A stretch of DNA of 64,000 nucleotides from Hymenobacter jeongseonensis (GCF_015694725.1 NZ_JADQDQ010000003.1:496001-560000); one strand, 5' to 3'. Counted from the first letter of the stretch, positions 51,652 through 61,287 are shown. Numbers and translations: made by a program. Notes: a model not told the origin generated them from the letters alone.

Positions 51652-52743
51652 ATGAAAAGAAAGCCCCTGCTCGCGCTGATGAGCCTGTGCGCCTTGTATT
51701 GCGGTACAGGATGTTCGGAAGAAAAAAAGGAAGTTGAAGAGCAAATCAAGCTGGTGGCCACCAGCCCGCTGCTGAAAGACACCACCATCACGAAAGAATA
51801 CGTGGCCCAGATTCATGCCATCCAGCGCATTGAGCTGCGAGCGTTGGAGAAGGGCTATTTGGAGAAGATTTACGTTGACGAGGGGCAGCAGGTGCGGCAG
51901 GGGCAGCTTATGTTTCAAATCAAGCCCACGGTGTACCAGGCCGAGCTCCGAAAGTCGCAGGCCGAGGCCAACTACGTGGGGCTGGAGTACCAGAACACCA
52001 AAAAGCTGGCCGATAAAAACATCGTGTCCGGTAGCGAGTTGGCGCTGGCCCAGGCCAAGTACGACAAGGCTAACGCGGAGGTGTCGCTGGCCCAAACGCA
52101 CCTGCAGTTCACCACGGTGAAAGCGCCCTTCAATGGTATCATGGACCACTTTCAAGCCCGTTTGGGCAGCTTGGTAGATGAAGGAGATTTGCTGACGACG
52201 CTCTCCGACAACAGCAAAATGTGGGTGTACTACAACGTGCCGGAAGCTGAATACCTGGCCTATAAGCAACACGCCAAGTCCAGCGACAAAGCGGCGCACG
52301 TGAAGCTGCGCATGGCCAACAACGAAGAGTTTGACCAGACCGGCGTGGTGCAAACCATCGAGGCGGATTTTAACAACGAAACCGGCAACATCGCTTTCCG
52401 GGCCACTTTCCCCAACCCCGATGGCCTGCTGCGCAACGGCGAAACCGGCAGCGTGCTCATGACGGTGCCGCTGAAAGGTGCCCTTATTATTCCGCAGAAG
52501 GCCACGTTCGAAGTGCTGGAGAAAAAGTACGTTTTCGTGGTCGATAAAAACAACGTGGTGCACCAGCAGGAGGTAAACATCGCCTCCGAAATGCCCGACC
52601 TGTACGTCATCAAATCCGGCATCACCGGCACCGACCGCATTCTGCTGGAAGGCCTGCGCAAGGTGAAGGACGGCGACAAGGTGGCCTACGACTATAAAGA
52701 GCCGCAGTCGGTGCTGTCGAATCTGAAGGTGTACAGCGAGTAA
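51652..52743 (+). CDS. RND efflux periplasmic adaptor (membrane fusion protein)
   Basis: 363 aa, HlyD/AcrA type, linking the inner-membrane pump with the outer-membrane channel. Signal with Cys near residue 21 (LYCGTGCSEEKK), likely lipidated. Barrel-sandwich half-motifs are visible: QRIELRALEKGYLEKIYVDE, GQQVRQGQLMFQIKP, and after the hairpin (KSQAEANYVGLEYQN ... AEVSLAQTHLQF) TTVKAPFNGIMD. Beta-barrel and membrane-proximal parts follow. First gene of the three-gene pump operon; separated from the pump gene by a palindromic repeat. Confidence 0.93.
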   Translation: MKRKPLLALMSLCALYCGTGCSEEKKEVEEQIKLVATSPLLKDTTITKEYVAQIHAIQRIELRALEKGYLEKIYVDEGQQVRQGQLMFQIKPTVYQAELRKSQAEANYVGLEYQNTKKLADKNIVSGSELALAQAKYDKANAEVSLAQTHLQFTTVKAPFNGIMDHFQARLGSLVDEGDLLTTLSDNSKMWVYYNVPEAEYLAYKQHAKSSDKAAHVKLRMANNEEFDQTGVVQTIEADFNNETGNIAFRATFPNPDGLLRNGETGSVLMTVPLKGALIIPQKATFEVLEKKYVFVVDKNNVVHQQEVNIASEMPDLYVIKSGITGTDRILLEGLRKVKDGDKVAYDYKEPQSVLSNLKVYSE

Positions 52744-52762
52744 CGGAAACGAGCCTAATAGG

Positions 52763-52874
52763 CCGTCATGCAGAGCGCAGCGAAGCATCTCGCTTGTGGT
52801 AGCTATTAACACTGCGGAACGATTGGGTTAGTGGCTACCACAAGCGAGATGCTTCGCTGCGCTCTGCATGACGG
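52763..52874. repeat. Palindromic intergenic repeat, family A, copy 8
   Basis: Arms CCGTCATGCAGAGCGCAGCG... pair over about 42 bp (extending into TTGTGGTAGC), the longest pairing of the family. It lies inside the efflux operon, between adaptor and pump genes. Confidence 0.93.
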
Positions 52875-52919
52875 GCTTTGGCTCTAAACCTCTCCAATTA
52901 TTAAATAATCAGCCAGCAT

Positions 52920-55900
52920 ATGTTTAGTAAATTCATTCGGCGGCCCGTATTCGCCATTGTTATTTCGATTGTTATCCTGCTCATGGGAGGGCTGGCCATC
53001 ATGCAGCTGCCCACGTCGCAGTTCCCCGAGATTTCGCCGCCGCTGGTGATGGTAAGCGCCTCATATCCCGGTGCCAGCGCCAAGGTGCTCACCGAGTCGG
53101 TGCTTATCCCGCTGGAACAGGCCGTGAACGGCGTGCCGGGCATGAAGTACATGACCTCCGACGCCGTGAGTGCCGGCGAGGCCAACATCCAGATTGTCTT
53201 CAACCTGGGCACCAACCCCGACCAGGCCGTGGTGAACGTGAACACCCGCATTGCGCAAGTGCTCAACCGCCTGCCACTGCTGGTGCAGCGCGAGGGCGTG
53301 ATAGTGAACCGCGTGGTGCCTAACATGCTGATGTACGTGAACTTGTACTCGAAAGACAAAAACACGGACATGAAGTACCTGTTCAACTTTGCCGGCGTGA
53401 ACATGCTGCCTGAGCTGCAGCGCATCAACGGCATCGGGCGGGCCAGCATCCTGGGCAGCCGGCAATATGCCATGCGCGTGTGGCTGAAACCCGACCGCAT
53501 GCGGGCCTACAACATTTCGGTGGACGACGTGATGAAGGCGCTGGATGAGCAAAGCGTTATCGGCTCCCCGGGCCGCATCGGCCGGGCCGATGGCAAGCAG
53601 GCGCAATCGTTGGAGTACGTGCTCAGCTACCAGGGCCGCTTCAACGACGTGGAGCAGTACAAGAACGTGATTCTGAAGGCCAATGCCAACGGCGAGAGCC
53701 TGCACCTGAAGGATGTGGCCAACGTGGAACTCGGCTCGGAGTACTACGACATCTACTCCAACCTGAACCAGTACCCGTCGGCGGCTATCGTGCTGAAGCA
53801 GACTTACGGTTCCAATGCGTCGGATGTAATCAAGGAGGTGAAATCCAAGCTGGAGGAGCTTAAGAAAACCAGCTTTCCGCCCGGCATGGACTACAAAATC
53901 ACCTACGACGTGTCGAACTTCCTCGACGCCTCGATTGAGAACGTGATTCATACCCTGCGCGACGCCTTTATTCTGGTGGCGTTGGTGGTGTTCCTGTTCC
54001 TGGGCGACTGGCGCTCGACGCTGATTCCGGCGCTGGCGGTGCCGGTGTCGCTGGTGGGCTCGTTCATGGCCATGCAGGCGTTTGGGCTTACCATCAATAT
54101 GATTACGCTGTTTGCGCTGGTGCTCTCCATCGGCATTGTGGTCGACAATGCCATTGTGGTGATTGAGGCCGTGCACGCCAAGATGGAGGAGGAGCACCTC
54201 TCGCCCTACAACGCCGTGCGCAAGGTGGTGGGCGAAATCAGTGGCGCCATCATTGCCATCACCATCATGATGACGGCCGTGTTCATCCCGGTGTCGTTCA
54301 TGAGCGGCCCGGTGGGCATTTTCTACCGTCAGTTTTCCATCACCATGGCCACGGCTATTGTGATTTCGGGCCTTGTGGCGCTCACGCTGACGCCGGTGCT
54401 CTGCGCCATGATTTTGAAGAATAACCACGGCCAGCCCAAGAAGAAAACGCCCATGCAGCGCTTCTTCGATGCTTTTAACCGCGGGTTTGAGAAGCTGATT
54501 AATGCTTATGTCGGCTTGCTGCAAAAGATTGTGGCCAACCGCCTCATCACCTTCGCCATGCTGCTGACCTTCGGGCTGGGCATCTGGGCCATCACGGCGC
54601 GGCTGCCGGCTGGCTTCATTCCGAGCGAAGACCAGGGCCTGATTTACGCCATTGTGCAGACGCCGCCCGGCACCACGCTGGAGCAAACCAACGCCGTGTC
54701 GCAGCGCCTGGCGGGTATGGCCAAGGACGTGCCCGGCATTGCCAATATCTCGTCGCTGGCCGGCTACGAAGTGCTGACCGAAGGCCGCGGCTCGAACGCC
54801 GGCACCCTGCTGCTCGACTTGAAGCCGTGGTCGGAGCGCAAGGAGTCCATCGCCGACATCATCGGCAATCTGGAGAAAAAAGCCCACGAAATCCCGGGCG
54901 CGACCATCGAATTCTTCGAGCCGCCGGCCGTGCCGGGCTACGGCGCGGCCGGCGGTTTCCAGCTGCAGCTGCTCGACAAAACCAACTCCGGTGACTATAA
55001 GGCCCTGGAAAAGGTGAACGCCGAATTCATGGCCAAGTTGAAGAAACGCAAGGAACTGGCCGGCCTGTTCACCTTCTTCTCGGCCAACTACCCGCAGTAC
55101 GAGCTCAAGATTGACAACGAGCTGGCTATGCAGAAGGGCGTCAGCATCGGCAACGCCATGAACACGTTGAGCATTTTGGTGGGCTCAACCTATGAGTTGG
55201 GCTTCATCAAGTACCAGCGCTTTTTCAAGGTGTTCGTGCAGGCCTCGCCGGAATACCGTAAGCTGCCCGAGGACATTCTGAACATGTGGGCCAAGAACGA
55301 CAAGGGCGAAATGGTGCCGTTCTCGGCCTTCATGAAAATCGTGAAGACCCAGGGCGCCAACGAAATCAACCGCTACAACATGTACACCACGGCCTCCATC
55401 CGGGGCGGTGCCGCCGAGGGCTTCAGCTCAGGCGAGGCCATCAAGGCCGTGCAAGAAGTGGCCCAGGACCTGCCCCACGGCTACAGCATCGACTGGGGCG
55501 GCCTGTCGAAAGACGAAGTGGGCCGCGGCAACGAGTCGACCATTATTTTCCTGGTGGTGCTGGTGTTCGTGTACCTGGTGCTGGCCGCGCAGTACGAAAG
55601 CTTTCTACTACCGCTGGCCGTAATCTTCTCGCTGATTGCGGGCGTCTTCGGGTCGTTTCTATTCATCAAGATGTTCGGCCTCGCCAACGACATCTACGCC
55701 CAGGTGGGCCTCGTGATGCTCGTCGGTCTGCTGGGAAAAAACGCGGTACTTATCGTCGAATTCGCAGCCCTAAAGCATGAAGAGGGCATGTCCGTCCGCG
55801 ACGCGGCCATCGAAGGCGCCAAAGTGCGTTTCCGCCCGATTCTGATGACGTCGTTTGCCTTCATCGCCGGCTTGATTCCGCTGGTGGTGGCCACCGGCGC

Positions 55901-56111
55901 GGGCGCTATTGGCAACCGCACCATCGGCTCCTCGGCCCTTGGCGGTATGCTGTTTGGCACCGTGTTCGGCGTCATCATCATTCCCGGCTTGTACTACTTC
56001 TTTGGCACCTTGGCCGGTAACAGCAAGCTGATTCGGGACGAGAACGAGTCCCCCGTATTTGAAGGCGTAGAGCCTCGCGTATTAATTGAAGAAACCGAGC
56101 CTTATGCTTAA
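52920..56111 (+). CDS. RND multidrug efflux pump, inner-membrane subunit (HAE1/AcrB type)
   Basis: 1063 aa, twelve-helix proton-driven exporter with two large periplasmic loops. Starts MFSKFIRRPVFAIVISIVIL; segments such as PTSQFPEISPPLVMVSASYP, EGVIVNRVVPN and VFLGDWRSTLIPALAVPVSL are typical of AcrB relatives. In helix 4 the proton-relay pair normally Asp-Asp reads D409-N410 (GIVVDNAIVV); the helix 10 Lys (LLGKNAVLIVEF) and helix 11 Arg (VRFRPILMTS) are kept. So the second Asp is Asn. The final codons overlap the outer-membrane gene by 8 bp. Confidence 0.95.
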   Translation: MFSKFIRRPVFAIVISIVILLMGGLAIMQLPTSQFPEISPPLVMVSASYPGASAKVLTESVLIPLEQAVNGVPGMKYMTSDAVSAGEANIQIVFNLGTNPDQAVVNVNTRIAQVLNRLPLLVQREGVIVNRVVPNMLMYVNLYSKDKNTDMKYLFNFAGVNMLPELQRINGIGRASILGSRQYAMRVWLKPDRMRAYNISVDDVMKALDEQSVIGSPGRIGRADGKQAQSLEYVLSYQGRFNDVEQYKNVILKANANGESLHLKDVANVELGSEYYDIYSNLNQYPSAAIVLKQTYGSNASDVIKEVKSKLEELKKTSFPPGMDYKITYDVSNFLDASIENVIHTLRDAFILVALVVFLFLGDWRSTLIPALAVPVSLVGSFMAMQAFGLTINMITLFALVLSIGIVVDNAIVVIEAVHAKMEEEHLSPYNAVRKVVGEISGAIIAITIMMTAVFIPVSFMSGPVGIFYRQFSITMATAIVISGLVALTLTPVLCAMILKNNHGQPKKKTPMQRFFDAFNRGFEKLINAYVGLLQKIVANRLITFAMLLTFGLGIWAITARLPAGFIPSEDQGLIYAIVQTPPGTTLEQTNAVSQRLAGMAKDVPGIANISSLAGYEVLTEGRGSNAGTLLLDLKPWSERKESIADIIGNLEKKAHEIPGATIEFFEPPAVPGYGAAGGFQLQLLDKTNSGDYKALEKVNAEFMAKLKKRKELAGLFTFFSANYPQYELKIDNELAMQKGVSIGNAMNTLSILVGSTYELGFIKYQRFFKVFVQASPEYRKLPEDILNMWAKNDKGEMVPFSAFMKIVKTQGANEINRYNMYTTASIRGGAAEGFSSGEAIKAVQEVAQDLPHGYSIDWGGLSKDEVGRGNESTIIFLVVLVFVYLVLAAQYESFLLPLAVIFSLIAGVFGSFLFIKMFGLANDIYAQVGLVMLVGLLGKNAVLIVEFAALKHEEGMSVRDAAIEGAKVRFRPILMTSFAFIAGLIPLVVATGAGAIGNRTIGSSALGGMLFGTVFGVIIIPGLYYFFGTLAGNSKLIRDENESPVFEGVEPRVLIEETEPYA

Positions 56112-57549
56112 GAAACGCCTTTATCAATGCCTGAGCGCCGCCGGTTTGGCCCTCGCCGTGGGCGCCTGCAAAACGCCGGAGCTGGTGGTGAAAAACGAGA
56201 GCCGCAACACGCCGGCCAGCTATACCACCACGACTGCCGCCAGCCAGGATAGCGCCAACATTGCCCGCGTGCAGTGGAAGCAGTTTTTTACCGACCCCAA
56301 CCTGCAAGCCCTCATCGGCACGGCCCTGCAAAACAACCAGGAGCTGAACATCACCCTGCAGGAAATTAAAATTGCTCGCAACGAAGTCCGCGCCCGCAGC
56401 GGCGAGTACCTGCCCTTTGTGGGCCTGGGTGCCCGCGCCGACGTAGAAAAAGTGGGCCGCTACACCCTGCAAGGCGCCACCGAGGAGCAGGTCGACATCA
56501 AGAAAAACCGCCACACGCCCGACCCGCTCACCAATTTCCAGCTAGGTGCTTACGCTACTTGGGAGGTTGACATTTGGCACAAGCTGCGCAACGCCAAGAA
56601 GGCCGCGGCCCAGCGCTACCTAGCGTCAGTAGAGGGCAAGAACTTCATGGTCACCAACCTGGTGGCTGAAATTGCCAACTCCTACTACGAGCTGCTGGCC
56701 CTGGATAATCAGCTGGCCATTGTGAAGCAGAACATTGGCATTCAAAGCAATGCCCTGGAGCTGGTGCGCCTGCAGAAAGAGTCGGCCCGCACCACCGAGC
56801 TGGCCGTGAAGCGCTTCGAGGCGCAGGTGCAGCATACCCGCAGCCTGCAATTCAAGCTCCAGCAAAGCATTGTTGAAACGGAGAATAAGTTGAACTACCT
56901 GGCGGGCCGCTACCCGCAGCCGGTGGCCCGCAACGACGAGTCTTTCAACAACTTGCAGCCGGCTATTATCACGGCCGGCATGCCCACCCAATTGCTCACC
57001 AACCGCCCGGACATCCGCCAGGCCGAACAGCAGTTGCTGGCCGCCAAACTGGACGTGCAGGTAGCCCGCGCCAATTTTTACCCTCGGCTGGGGCTTTCCG
57101 CTGCGGCTGGGTTGGCCGCATTCACGCCCGGCTTGCTGGTTTCAACTCCCCAGTCCATGCTCTATTCATTGGGCGGCGACTTGGTAGCGCCGCTGGTGAA
57201 CCGCAACGGCATCAAGGCCGCGTACTACAGCGCCAACGCCGTGCAAACCCAAGCAGTGTACCAGTACGAAAAGACGGTGCTCAACGCTTACATCGAAGTT
57301 GGCAACCAGCTTTCGAACATCAACAACCTGGCAAAAAGCTACGACGCCAAGGCCAAGGAAGTAGCCGCCCTGAATCAATCCATCGACATCTCCAACAGCC
57401 TCTTCCGCTCGGCGCGGGCCGAGTACACGGAGGTCCTTTTCACCCAGCGCGACGCCCTGGAATCGAAGTTCGACCTCATCGAAACCAAGATGCAGCAGCT
57501 CAATGCCACGGTGAATGTGTACCGCGCCTTGGGCGGTGGCTGGAAATAA
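56104..57549 (+). CDS. Outer-membrane efflux lipoprotein (NodT family, TolC-like)
   Basis: 481 aa. Lipoprotein signal KKRLYQCLSAAGLALAVGAC, then the two TolC-like repeats: VQWKQFFTDPNLQALIGTAL, WEVDIWHKLRNAKKAAAQRY, the inter-repeat LLTNRPDIRQAEQQLLAAKL and LGGDLVAPLVNRNGIKAAYY. Exports the pump substrates across the outer membrane. The ATG at 56104 overlaps the pump stop, so translation is probably coupled. Confidence 0.94.
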   Translation: MLKKRLYQCLSAAGLALAVGACKTPELVVKNESRNTPASYTTTTAASQDSANIARVQWKQFFTDPNLQALIGTALQNNQELNITLQEIKIARNEVRARSGEYLPFVGLGARADVEKVGRYTLQGATEEQVDIKKNRHTPDPLTNFQLGAYATWEVDIWHKLRNAKKAAAQRYLASVEGKNFMVTNLVAEIANSYYELLALDNQLAIVKQNIGIQSNALELVRLQKESARTTELAVKRFEAQVQHTRSLQFKLQQSIVETENKLNYLAGRYPQPVARNDESFNNLQPAIITAGMPTQLLTNRPDIRQAEQQLLAAKLDVQVARANFYPRLGLSAAAGLAAFTPGLLVSTPQSMLYSLGGDLVAPLVNRNGIKAAYYSANAVQTQAVYQYEKTVLNAYIEVGNQLSNINNLAKSYDAKAKEVAALNQSIDISNSLFRSARAEYTEVLFTQRDALESKFDLIETKMQQLNATVNVYRALGGGWK

Positions 57550-57596
57550 TGATGCAAGCGGCCAAATGGCCTTACGCGGTTTAAATACGACGTCTT

Positions 57597-57630
57597 AGGG
57601 AATGAGTAAATCTAGGGAACGAGTAAATCG
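57597..57630. repeat. 17-bp tandem direct repeat
   Basis: AGGGAATGAGTAAATCT followed at once by AGGGAACGAGTAAATCG; two differences in 17 bases. Confidence 0.75.
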
Positions 57631-58030
57631 CCCACGTAGACTTTCGCTAAGGCGCCGATGACACAGGGCAGGCCGTTAAGCTTAATGAACTCGCCTGTTT
57701 GGCATTCATCATCCCAGCGAGGGAAACGTAACGTAAAATGGAAGCTAAGACCAACCTTCACTTTAACGGTGTTTTTTTATCAACTCTTACGGTACTAATT
57801 CGCAGATTATTACGATATTCAAATTCCTAGGTCTCATAAGTCTTCATTATCATGCCTGAAGGGTTACTACAGTTGTCTTTTTTGTCAACGCATAAGTAAC
57901 GATTCTGCAGGTTTACCGCTGCCTATTTAAAATTCATAAGGCGTGACAATGTTTACTTTGTTGAGGACAATTTCGGCTGGCGCCTAACTCATATTTGCTG
58001 AAAAGCAAGCGCGCAGAAAATGGCAAGTCC

Positions 58031-58038
58031 TAGCTTTG
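58031..58038 (+). promoter_or_regulatory. Candidate -7 box (TAGCTTTG)
   Basis: Exact TAnnTTTG match 24 bp before the ATG of the TIM-barrel isomerase gene. Confidence 0.55.
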
Positions 58039-58062
58039 CCTTATTACTAAACCCCTGCTTGT

Positions 58063-58950
58063 ATGCCTTATCCAGACCGCCGAGCGGCCCTTAAATCCAT
58101 TTTGGCAAGCACGGCCGCAGTTGGAGCTGCGGGGGCATTGAGTGCCATGATGCCTGCGGGAGAGATAGAACCACTGCCGTTAGCCCTTAAGGGCAACATC
58201 AACCACTCGGTGTGCCGCTGGTGCTACCAGGACTTGTCGTTGGAACAGCTGTGCGTGGCGGCCAAAAGCATCGGCATCAAAGGCATTGACTTGGTGGGGC
58301 CCGCCGACTGGCCCACACTGAAGAAACACGGCCTCGACTCGCCCATGTGCAACGGGGCCGAAATCAACCTCACTGATGGCTTCAACGACACACGGTTTCA
58401 CGCCACGCTGCAGAAGAACTACGCGGCTATGATTCCGAAAGTGGCCGCGGCCGGCTATCAGAATCTGATTTGCTTCAGTGGCAGCCGGCGCGGCATGGAC
58501 GACGCCACTGGCTGGGCCAACTGCGTGAAGGGCCTCACGCCGCTGCTGGCCCTGGCCAAAAAGCACAACGTGGTGCTGGTGATGGAATTACTCAACAGCA
58601 AAATCGACCACAAGGACTACCACTGCGACCGCACCGCCTGGGGTGTGGCGCTGGCCAAAAAGCTGGGCTCCGAGCATTTCAAGCTGCTTTTCGATATTTA
58701 TCACATGCAGATTGATGAGGGCGACGTCATCCGCACGCTCACCGATAACCACGCCTACATCGGGCATTACCACACCGCCGGGGTGCCCGGCCGCCACGAA
58801 ATCGACGACAGCCAGGAACTGAATTACCCGGCCATCATGCGGGCCATCAAAGCCACTGGCTACAAGGGCTATGTGGCCCAGGAATTTATCCCGAAGCAAC
58901 CCGATAAAATTGCCTCGTTACGCAAAGCCGTGCAGCTCTGCGACGTGTAA
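58063..58950 (+). CDS. Exported TIM-barrel isomerase (hydroxypyruvate isomerase-like)
   Basis: 295 aa. Twin-Arg-like signal (DRRAALKSILASTAAVGAAG). The AP-endonuclease-2/Hyi-type barrel shows INHSVCRWCYQDLSLEQLCV, VVLVMELLNSKIDHKDYHCD with a metal-binding Glu, LLFDIYHMQIDEGD and a C-terminal GYVAQEFIPK. Family members isomerise or epimerise keto sugars. It leads a two-gene unit with the DUF1080 protein and probably acts outside the cytoplasm. Confidence 0.86.
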   Translation: MPYPDRRAALKSILASTAAVGAAGALSAMMPAGEIEPLPLALKGNINHSVCRWCYQDLSLEQLCVAAKSIGIKGIDLVGPADWPTLKKHGLDSPMCNGAEINLTDGFNDTRFHATLQKNYAAMIPKVAAAGYQNLICFSGSRRGMDDATGWANCVKGLTPLLALAKKHNVVLVMELLNSKIDHKDYHCDRTAWGVALAKKLGSEHFKLLFDIYHMQIDEGDVIRTLTDNHAYIGHYHTAGVPGRHEIDDSQELNYPAIMRAIKATGYKGYVAQEFIPKQPDKIASLRKAVQLCDV

Positions 58951-58996
58951 CCAGGCTCTGTTGTCAATTTTCGCCCGTTCTTCTTATCCTTTTTGC

Positions 58997-59773
58997 ATGA
59001 ACTTTCGCCTTTTTCTCGCAGTCCTTTTCGTGAGCGCCGTTGGGGCCGCTCAGGCCCAGCAAGCTGCCAAACCCGAAGAAACCGAGGTCTGGGAGCCCGC
59101 TCCCAAAGTGGTAACGCCAGGCAGGGCCAACGCAGACGCTCCGTCCGATGCGCTGGTGCTATTCGATGGCAAAAATCTGGACGAGTGGGTTTCGACCGAG
59201 AACCGCAATGCGCCGGCCAACTGGACTGTGGCCAAAGGCGTGTTCACGGTAAACAAGCCGGTGGGCAACATTGAAACCAAGCGCAGCTTCGGCAACTACC
59301 AGCTGCACCTGGAGTGGCGCGTGCCGGCCAACATCAGCGGCACGGGGCAGGTGCGGGGCAACAGTGGCATCTTCCTGGCTTCTTTGGGCAAAGGCGACTT
59401 GGGCTACGAATTGCAGCTTCTCGACGCCTACCAAAACAAAACCTACGTCAATGGCATGGCGGGCAGCATTTACAAGCAGCGCATTCCGGCCGCCAACCCA
59501 GCTCGCCGCCCCGGCGAGTGGCAGACCTACGACGTGGTGTGGACGGCCCCGACTTTCGCAGCCAATGGCGCCGTGGCCACGCCCGCCTTTGCCACCGTGT
59601 TTTTTAACGGCGTGCTGGTGCAAAACCACGTGGCCCTGGCCGGCCCCACCGTCTACATTGGCAAGCCCGCCTACCAACAGCCCCACGGCCCAGCCCCCAT
59701 TAAGCTGCAGGCCCACGGCGACAAAAGCGAGCCACTGAGCTTTCGCAACATTTGGGTGCGGGAGTTGCCGTAG
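58997..59773 (+). CDS. DUF1080 protein (3-keto-disaccharide hydrolase type)
   Basis: 258 aa with signal peptide (MNFRLFLAVLFVSAVGAAQA). The concanavalin-like domain has LVLFDGKNLDEWVSTENRN, FTVNKPVGNIETKRSFGNYQ, GNSGIFLASLGKGDLGYELQ and the conserved RPGEWQTYDVVWTAP. Members cleave 3-keto-glycosides in Bacteroidota. The ATG at 58997 gives the signal peptide; the frame extends upstream into the TIM-barrel gene. 46 bp after that gene, so co-transcribed. Confidence 0.88.
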   Translation: MNFRLFLAVLFVSAVGAAQAQQAAKPEETEVWEPAPKVVTPGRANADAPSDALVLFDGKNLDEWVSTENRNAPANWTVAKGVFTVNKPVGNIETKRSFGNYQLHLEWRVPANISGTGQVRGNSGIFLASLGKGDLGYELQLLDAYQNKTYVNGMAGSIYKQRIPAANPARRPGEWQTYDVVWTAPTFAANGAVATPAFATVFFNGVLVQNHVALAGPTVYIGKPAYQQPHGPAPIKLQAHGDKSEPLSFRNIWVRELP

Positions 59774-59774
59774 G

Positions 59775-59808
59775 GCAGCAGCGCTGACGTTGTAGTCCGC
59801 GCTGCTGC
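59775..59808. terminator. Hairpin between convergent genes
   Basis: GCAGCAGCGC / GCGCTGCTGC with a 14-nt loop directly between the DUF1080 stop and the stop of the convergent TIM-barrel gene. Without a strong T-tract; possibly a shared terminator. Confidence 0.5.
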
Positions 59809-60693
59809 TTACACCAAATTTTTCTTGATGTAGGCCATGCTCTGGGTCACGCTATCGAAGGGCGAGCCGGGCGTGGCATCCTGCTCCACAAAGAAATATT
59901 GCAGTCCTGCTTCTTTGGCGTGGGCAAATATCTTTTTGAAGTCGATGCTGCCGTTGCCAACCTCGGTAAAGGACTTTTGCGGCGTGTGGTCCATGTCCTT
60001 CACGTGCCAGAGGGGGAAGCGGCCGGGGTGCTGTGCAAACAGCGTCAGCGGGTCTTTGCCGGCTTTGGTCACCCAGTAGAGGTCCAGCTCCATCTGCACC
60101 AGTTTCTTGTCGGTGGCCAGGAGCAGGTCGAAGGGGAGTTGGCCCTCCTGGGCCACAAATTCGAAGTCGTGGTTGTGGTAGCAGAGCTGCAGGCCGGCTT
60201 TTTGGCAGCGCTCGCCGGCTTTGTTGAGTTGGTCGGCCACGTACTTGTAGTGGTCAATGTTGCCGCGCTCGGATTGCGAGAGGTAGGCGCACACCATGTA
60301 TTTGGCCCCAACGGCGGCGGCATCGTCCACGGCGCGGTCCCAACCGTGGAGCATGGTGCCCTGCACCGGGGCGCCGTTCATCTGCTCCTCGCCCAGGCGG
60401 TAGTGGCTGCTGGGCATAATCAGCCCGTTTTGCTTGAGCAGGGAGGCAAAACCCTGGGGCGTCATGCCGTAGAATTTCTGGCTGCCCGTGTAGGTGGCAC
60501 CTTCTACGGAATTATACCCGATTTTGGCCAGCTGCGCGAGCGTGCCGGCCGGGTCTTTTTCCATGGCGTCGCGCACGGTGTAGAGCTGCAGCCCGATGTA
60601 CTTTTTTTTGGGTGCCGCCAGCAGCGACGGTGCCACCAGCAGGCCAGCGGACAAGAGTGCGGCCGAAGCCAAAAAGTCTCTACGGGAAGTCAT
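59809..60693 (-). CDS. Exported sugar phosphate isomerase/epimerase-like TIM barrel
   Basis: 294 aa with a twin-Arg signal (MTSRRDFLASAALLSAGLLV). The barrel has IGLQLYTVRDAMEKDPAGTL, LCYHNHDFEF with metal-binding His residues, MELDLYWVTKAGKDP and LWHVKDMD. This subgroup is common in Bacteroidota sugar clusters. The protein is folded with metal in the cytoplasm before Tat export. Last gene of the minus-strand run from the permease, 120 bp after the cytochrome gene. Confidence 0.88.
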   Translation of the reverse strand: MTSRRDFLASAALLSAGLLVAPSLLAAPKKKYIGLQLYTVRDAMEKDPAGTLAQLAKIGYNSVEGATYTGSQKFYGMTPQGFASLLKQNGLIMPSSHYRLGEEQMNGAPVQGTMLHGWDRAVDDAAAVGAKYMVCAYLSQSERGNIDHYKYVADQLNKAGERCQKAGLQLCYHNHDFEFVAQEGQLPFDLLLATDKKLVQMELDLYWVTKAGKDPLTLFAQHPGRFPLWHVKDMDHTPQKSFTEVGNGSIDFKKIFAHAKEAGLQYFFVEQDATPGSPFDSVTQSMAYIKKNLV

Positions 60694-60813
60694 GGGCGAA
60701 CGGGTTTAAGTTATTAGATAAGAAGAAGTCGCCTTGCGATTGAAAAAGCTCAGCCGCTGCATTTCGAATATCGGGCCAACTGTTTCTGAAGTAGGGTTGC
60801 TCCGCAATTTGGC

Positions 60814-61287
60814 CTACCTGAGGCTTAGAATATATTTGGCCATGGCCTGGGCATCATCGGCCGAAATGCCGGCGTGGGGCGTCATGGGAACCGCGCCCCA
60901 GTTGCCGGAGCCGCCATGGATGATTTTGCCGGCCAGCATGGTGGCGTTGGCTTCGGTGTTGGGGTACTTCTGCGCAATGGCCACGTAGGCCGGGCCTATC
61001 ACCTTGTCATTCATTTTGTGACAGCTCGCGCAATCGGAAGCGGCCAGCAGGGTGGCGCCGGTGGGCACAGCAGCAACGCCGCCGGGGTGCTCGGTGCCAA
61101 TCTTCGAGACGCTGGTGTCAATCTGGGGCTGCTGGGCCACCGCTTTCAAGTTAGAAGCCGTCGTGCTGTCGCCCTCCGAAGTAGCCGGGGTTTCCGTGCT
61201 GGTTTGGTCGGGTCCATCTTTTTTGTAGCCGGTATCGCAAGCGGCGAGCAGGCCGCAAAGGCTGAGGAGCAAAGCAGTTTTTTTCAT
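60814..61287 (-). CDS. c-type cytochrome lipoprotein
   Basis: 157 aa. Lipoprotein signal MKKTALLLSLCGLLAAC, a Thr/Ser-rich spacer, then one class I cytochrome c domain with C86-A-S-C89-H90 and the likely axial Met135 in WGAVPMTPH. It ends AKYILSLR as single-haem cytochromes do. In this operon it is a good candidate electron acceptor for a sugar dehydrogenase. Confidence 0.92.
   Translation of the reverse strand: MKKTALLLSLCGLLAACDTGYKKDGPDQTSTETPATSEGDSTTASNLKAVAQQPQIDTSVSKIGTEHPGGVAAVPTGATLLAASDCASCHKMNDKVIGPAYVAIAQKYPNTEANATMLAGKIIHGGSGNWGAVPMTPHAGISADDAQAMAKYILSLR

Larger units (their letters stand above)
57550..58062. other. 513-bp AT-richer intergenic stretch
   Basis: No gene. It has a 17-bp tandem direct repeat at the left end (57597-57630), an AT-rich middle (about 57730-57960) unlike the surrounding DNA, and the promoter box of the TIM-barrel gene at 58031-58038. 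No clear terminator for the efflux operon was found. Confidence 0.5.

Noticed and set aside
53061..54887. 608-codon open frame on the minus strand inside the RND pump gene
   Set aside because: It is the His-rich antisense of a GC-rich gene; no promoter or recognisable domain, and the plus-strand gene is certain.
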